The notes below the pieces were generated by a model. The model saw only the letters and a program-made list of their open reading frames with translations. It made no database searches and had not been told where the DNA came from. Made by a program: the position numbers and the translations under genes. Shown one piece after another: positions 37,657-40,000 of a stretch of 40,000 nucleotides of DNA. Position 1 is the first letter of the stretch, and every line of letters begins with the position of its first letter. Location of the stretch: positions 472,080 to 512,079 of the forward strand of contig MPNW01000015.1 in assembly GCA_011800805.1 (NCBI GenBank). The letters run 5' to 3'. The DNA comes from Hirudo medicinalis. Lineage: Eukaryota > Annelida > Clitellata > Hirudinida > Hirudinidae.

Positions 37657-38010
37657 CTGACTTTTGGTAAGCACACAAAATGCAATCTCATCAGGGCTAG
37701 GGCGAGACTAGGGTTGTCCACCCTGGGAAAAGCTGAAATGACGTCTCTGATCATGTGAGGGAGTGTTGAGGAAAGTTTGGGTAAAGTGCCTCCAGCTCCA
37801 AGAAAATAATTGAAATGAAAAATCTCCATCGGAAAGTTTTGGTGGAGGTTTATTATCAAAAGGAAAAAGTAACTTGCGATGATAAAACTTAATCAGGTCG
37901 CAGTTGCCCTTCCCCCGATCGGCTGATGTCTCCCTGACTTTTGGCTAGAAGCAAGTTGTGCGAGAGTTTACTCCGCCTTTGGAAAAAGCTGAAATGACAT
38001 CCCTGAACAT
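37657..38010. repeat. two diverged direct copies of a ~90-base unit
   Basis: Both copies start CCTGACTTTTGG and end GAAAAAGCTGAAATGAC-TC-CTGA-CAT (one with GGGAAAAG, one with GGAAAAAG). Copy 1 (37657–37755) has about 30 extra bases in the middle. On the minus strand both contain RDVISAF. The source family is unknown; it may be an interspersed repeat present twice. Confidence 0.5.
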
Positions 38011-38813
38011 AATGCAGAGATACATAGATGTATAATGACCCCTAAACATATGATATGGTGGATTCTTTTGCAATCAGATACAAAACTTGAAAAGCAATAG
38101 ATGAAAAAACTTTGCATCCAATAAATCCTTTGAAGGCTAACGTACATTGAGGAGTTCTAATGTCCCATTCTGATATTGATGAAGGTAAAGCTTCTTTTCG
38201 AAAAGTCTTGAATCACACAATTCATCGATTCTTTAAAACTCCTTTTTATGCGCACCTAACGCTTCACTTTCTAGTTATTACTAATAATTTTTTAATTATT
38301 GATTTGTTTCCTTTCATCTTTTTCTTCATCAAAAATAACTTTGTCTTGAACTTAAGTTCGGAAGTTTAAAAACATCTTTTGAATAGTGACCATGTACTAA
38401 TTAATTTTAAAACATTGAATTGTATAAGTTTAATTGCATAATTTTTGGAATTTAGACGCGCAGTCCGAAGAATTTTGGTATCCCGAAATAAAGTTATATT
38501 AAGCTTATCTTGTCGGTGCTGGAATTAATAATTAATAGTCACGGCTGATAAATTGATTTGTTTTTGTGGAATTTGATTCATATGAACGAAATTTTAGCAA
38601 TTTTAAGCAGCATGGTTCGATATCTCCTAATATGTGGAGCTAGGATTTTAAAATCGGTCGAGATGGGCGGGGAATTTTTTATGTTTACATAAATTCATAA
38701 ATATTACAGCAGTAATGTATAGTGCTGGTGGAATAGCGGCAAACAATTAATTTCACACTAAAGAATTATTTATGAATTACACGGATTTAGAAAAATAACA
38801 AGGGGCAAAGTGA

Positions 38814-38880
38814 CAGGGTAGGGAGGGGGGGGGCGCACTTGCTCCCCTTGCACCCTTCCCCCATGGTTACGCCTATGATG
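38814..38880. repeat. G-rich/C-rich interspersed repeat fragment
   Basis: A run GGGTAGGGAGGGGGGGGG is followed by pyrimidine-rich CTCCCCTTGCACCCTTCCCCC and ATGGTTACGCCTATG. The G part fits a four-tract quadruplex pattern, and the C-rich part could fold back on it. Such tails are common in invertebrate interspersed repeats, but I cannot name the family. Confidence 0.5.
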
Positions 38881-38970
38881 CAGAGGATGATTAAAATAAC
38901 TGACTTAAATTGCATTTAAAGACTTCATTGAAAAATAGCCCAGTATTCAGTGCAAGACAAAAAAAATGTG

Positions 38971-38976
38971 TTTATT
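38971..38976 (-). terminator. polyadenylation signal of the cysteine-rich peptide gene
   Basis: TTTATT on the plus strand reads AATAAA on the minus strand, 96 bases past the stop codon at 39072–39074. Confidence 0.55.
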
Positions 38977-39071
38977 CATCATGGAATGTGAACCGAAATA
39001 TCCGTGAAATAACCGCCTGTCGATAAATTCCACAAAAAAAAAACAATTATTCGCTTGAAAGTTTGTCCAGT

Positions 39072-39868
39072 TCATCCGGAGATGCACCTGGAAATTGGTG
39101 TTTTCCTGTCACACATTCTCTTCACTCCCTGTCTGATTCTGGCCACGTTTTGGCAGCAGAGTGGACTTCCATCCATTTGTGAAGTCTCCATACAGTCTGC
39201 ATCTGATTGGCATTCGGACCCTGAGGTCAAGTTAATTCATTATCTAAAGTTCTCACGCGTCGACACTTGATTGGTTTCGTTATTAATGTGCCCCTCTCAC
39301 GAGGTTGGTGACAAGAAATGGGAAGTTAAACAAATATATTACATTAGAATTAAAACGAATAAAAATGTTGCGTTTGATTAAATGTGGTTGATTAATAAAG
39401 TAATCGTACCCAATCCACCGTCTCCTCTCCTAATGGGCACCTTTTCATCGAGGAGTCCATCACCAGACCTGGGCAGGCAGTACCTTTCACCGGTTCTACC
39501 CAAGGGGGCACATTTGCTTCCCCCAAAACATTCTTTGCTTGTAGTGCAAACCTGCAAATCCTTTTCCTTCACGCACAAACCAGGTACTTCCGGTTTTTGT
39601 CCTTAAAAAAAAAAGACAAGCACTAAAATGAATCGACGTTTCTAGAACTTTTAAAATAAAACAACTCCCATTTTTTTCCTTTTTAGATTTTCAAGATAAA
39701 TTGTTCAAACGAAATTTCTCGGAAGTTTATTTTCAAAAGACAAGAAAGAAAACGTCTGAGAATTTAAAAGCACACACAGAACTCACCAAAGTAATCGTCG
39801 AAAGCAGCACAAACAAGTCCACGACAACATTGACCGGTACTGAAGCACTTCTCACCAACACTGTCACA
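39072..39868 (-). CDS. cysteine-rich secreted peptide precursor (5' end outside window)
   Basis: Last three coding exons on the minus strand: 39787–39868, 39410–39601 and 39072–39220. Junctions are phase 1. The product has 14 cysteines in a compact pattern: CDSVGEKCFSTGQCCRGLVC in the first exon; LCVKEKDLQVC, ECFGGSKC and YCLPRSGDG in the second; ECQSDADC, PLCCQNV and KRMCDRKTPISRC in the last. The first exon's CC motif recalls inhibitor-knot or colipase-like folds. The VPIRR stretch in the middle could be a prohormone cleavage site. I suspect an arthropod-type secreted prohormone of the cysteine-rich class, but the family name is uncertain. The signal peptide must lie beyond 40000. The exon at 39787 starts right after a microsatellite that serves as its pyrimidine tract. 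Confidence 0.78.
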
Positions 39869-39925
39869 CTGAATGGGTGGATGAATGGATGAATGAATGG
39901 ATGGACGGGCGGACGGAGGGATACT
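39869..39925 (+). repeat. (ATGG/ATGA)n microsatellite next to a splice acceptor
   Basis: Tetranucleotide array of GGATGAAT/GGATGGAC-type units. On the minus strand it reads as a C/T-rich tract (TCCATTCATTCATCCATTCA) ending in CAG at 39869–39871, the acceptor of the cysteine-rich exon. Confidence 0.85.
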
Positions 39926-40000
39926 TATACGAAAAATAGAACTTCTTTCATCATCTTCCCGCTCCATTTGCAGACGACATGTGTCGTGTGTGCGTGCATG

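Larger units (their letters stand above)
36845..39071. other. intergenic with repeat fragments and a G-rich tract
   Basis: This is the upstream region of the TMEM198-like gene and the 3' flank of the cysteine-rich peptide gene, whose minus-strand AATAAA is at 38971–38976. It contains two diverged copies of a roughly 90-base unit (37657–37755 and 37933–38010), a G-rich/C-rich repeat fragment at 38814–38880, and AT-rich sequence without recognised genes. Confidence 0.5.

Noticed and set aside
38610..38630. GGTTCGATATCTCC, resembling a tRNA B box
   Set aside because: No box A at the right distance upstream and no cloverleaf stems.

Overview
The window is nuclear DNA from an invertebrate animal. 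It is AT-rich, with short GT–AG introns, AATAAA polyadenylation signals, trinucleotide microsatellites, a tRNA-derived SINE and a decayed DNA transposon. Arthropod-style families (a lachesin/Klingon-like secreted Ig protein and a small cysteine-rich secreted peptide precursor ending MCDRKTPISRC) make an arthropod such as a crustacean or chelicerate my best guess, but no species is recognisable. I reconstructed the gene models by hand from splice sites, phase arithmetic and family motifs. For every multi-exon model lying wholly inside the window the exon lengths add up to an open frame.

Layout, left to right. 1–260 (+): 3' end of an unidentified acidic protein. 1685–4220 (+): eight-exon tetraspanin. 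5179–9507 (-): single-pass receptor-like protein with signal peptide, SUEL lectin, CUB, Sushi, TM and a polyQ cytoplasmic tail. 9508–11769: gene-poor stretch ending in the U2AF1 3'UTR. 11770–13636 (-): splicing factor U2AF1. 14092–15242 (+): a divergent RNA polymerase subunit RPB5, head to head with U2AF1 across 455 bp. 17569–23237 (+): secreted protein with three Ig domains. 25376–27678 (+) and 30909–33802 (+): tandem paralogues of the kynurenine/2-aminoadipate aminotransferase family (AADAT/KAT II). 35127–36844 (-): TMEM198-like multi-pass membrane protein. 39072–39868 (-): last exons of a cysteine-rich secreted peptide gene that runs off the right edge.

The most interesting region is 25–34 kb. 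The first aminotransferase copy has a complete 14-exon frame, yet the PLP-binding lysine is alanine and the substrate-carboxylate arginine is methionine. The second copy keeps both residues but has lost the conserved N-terminal SPIR and SLAGG segments. About 1.9 kb of DNA between them is bounded by roughly 95–110 bp inverted repeats and holds a broken MULE-like transposase and a SINE. The other genes look like ordinary single-copy housekeeping or cell-surface genes with no evident shared pathway.
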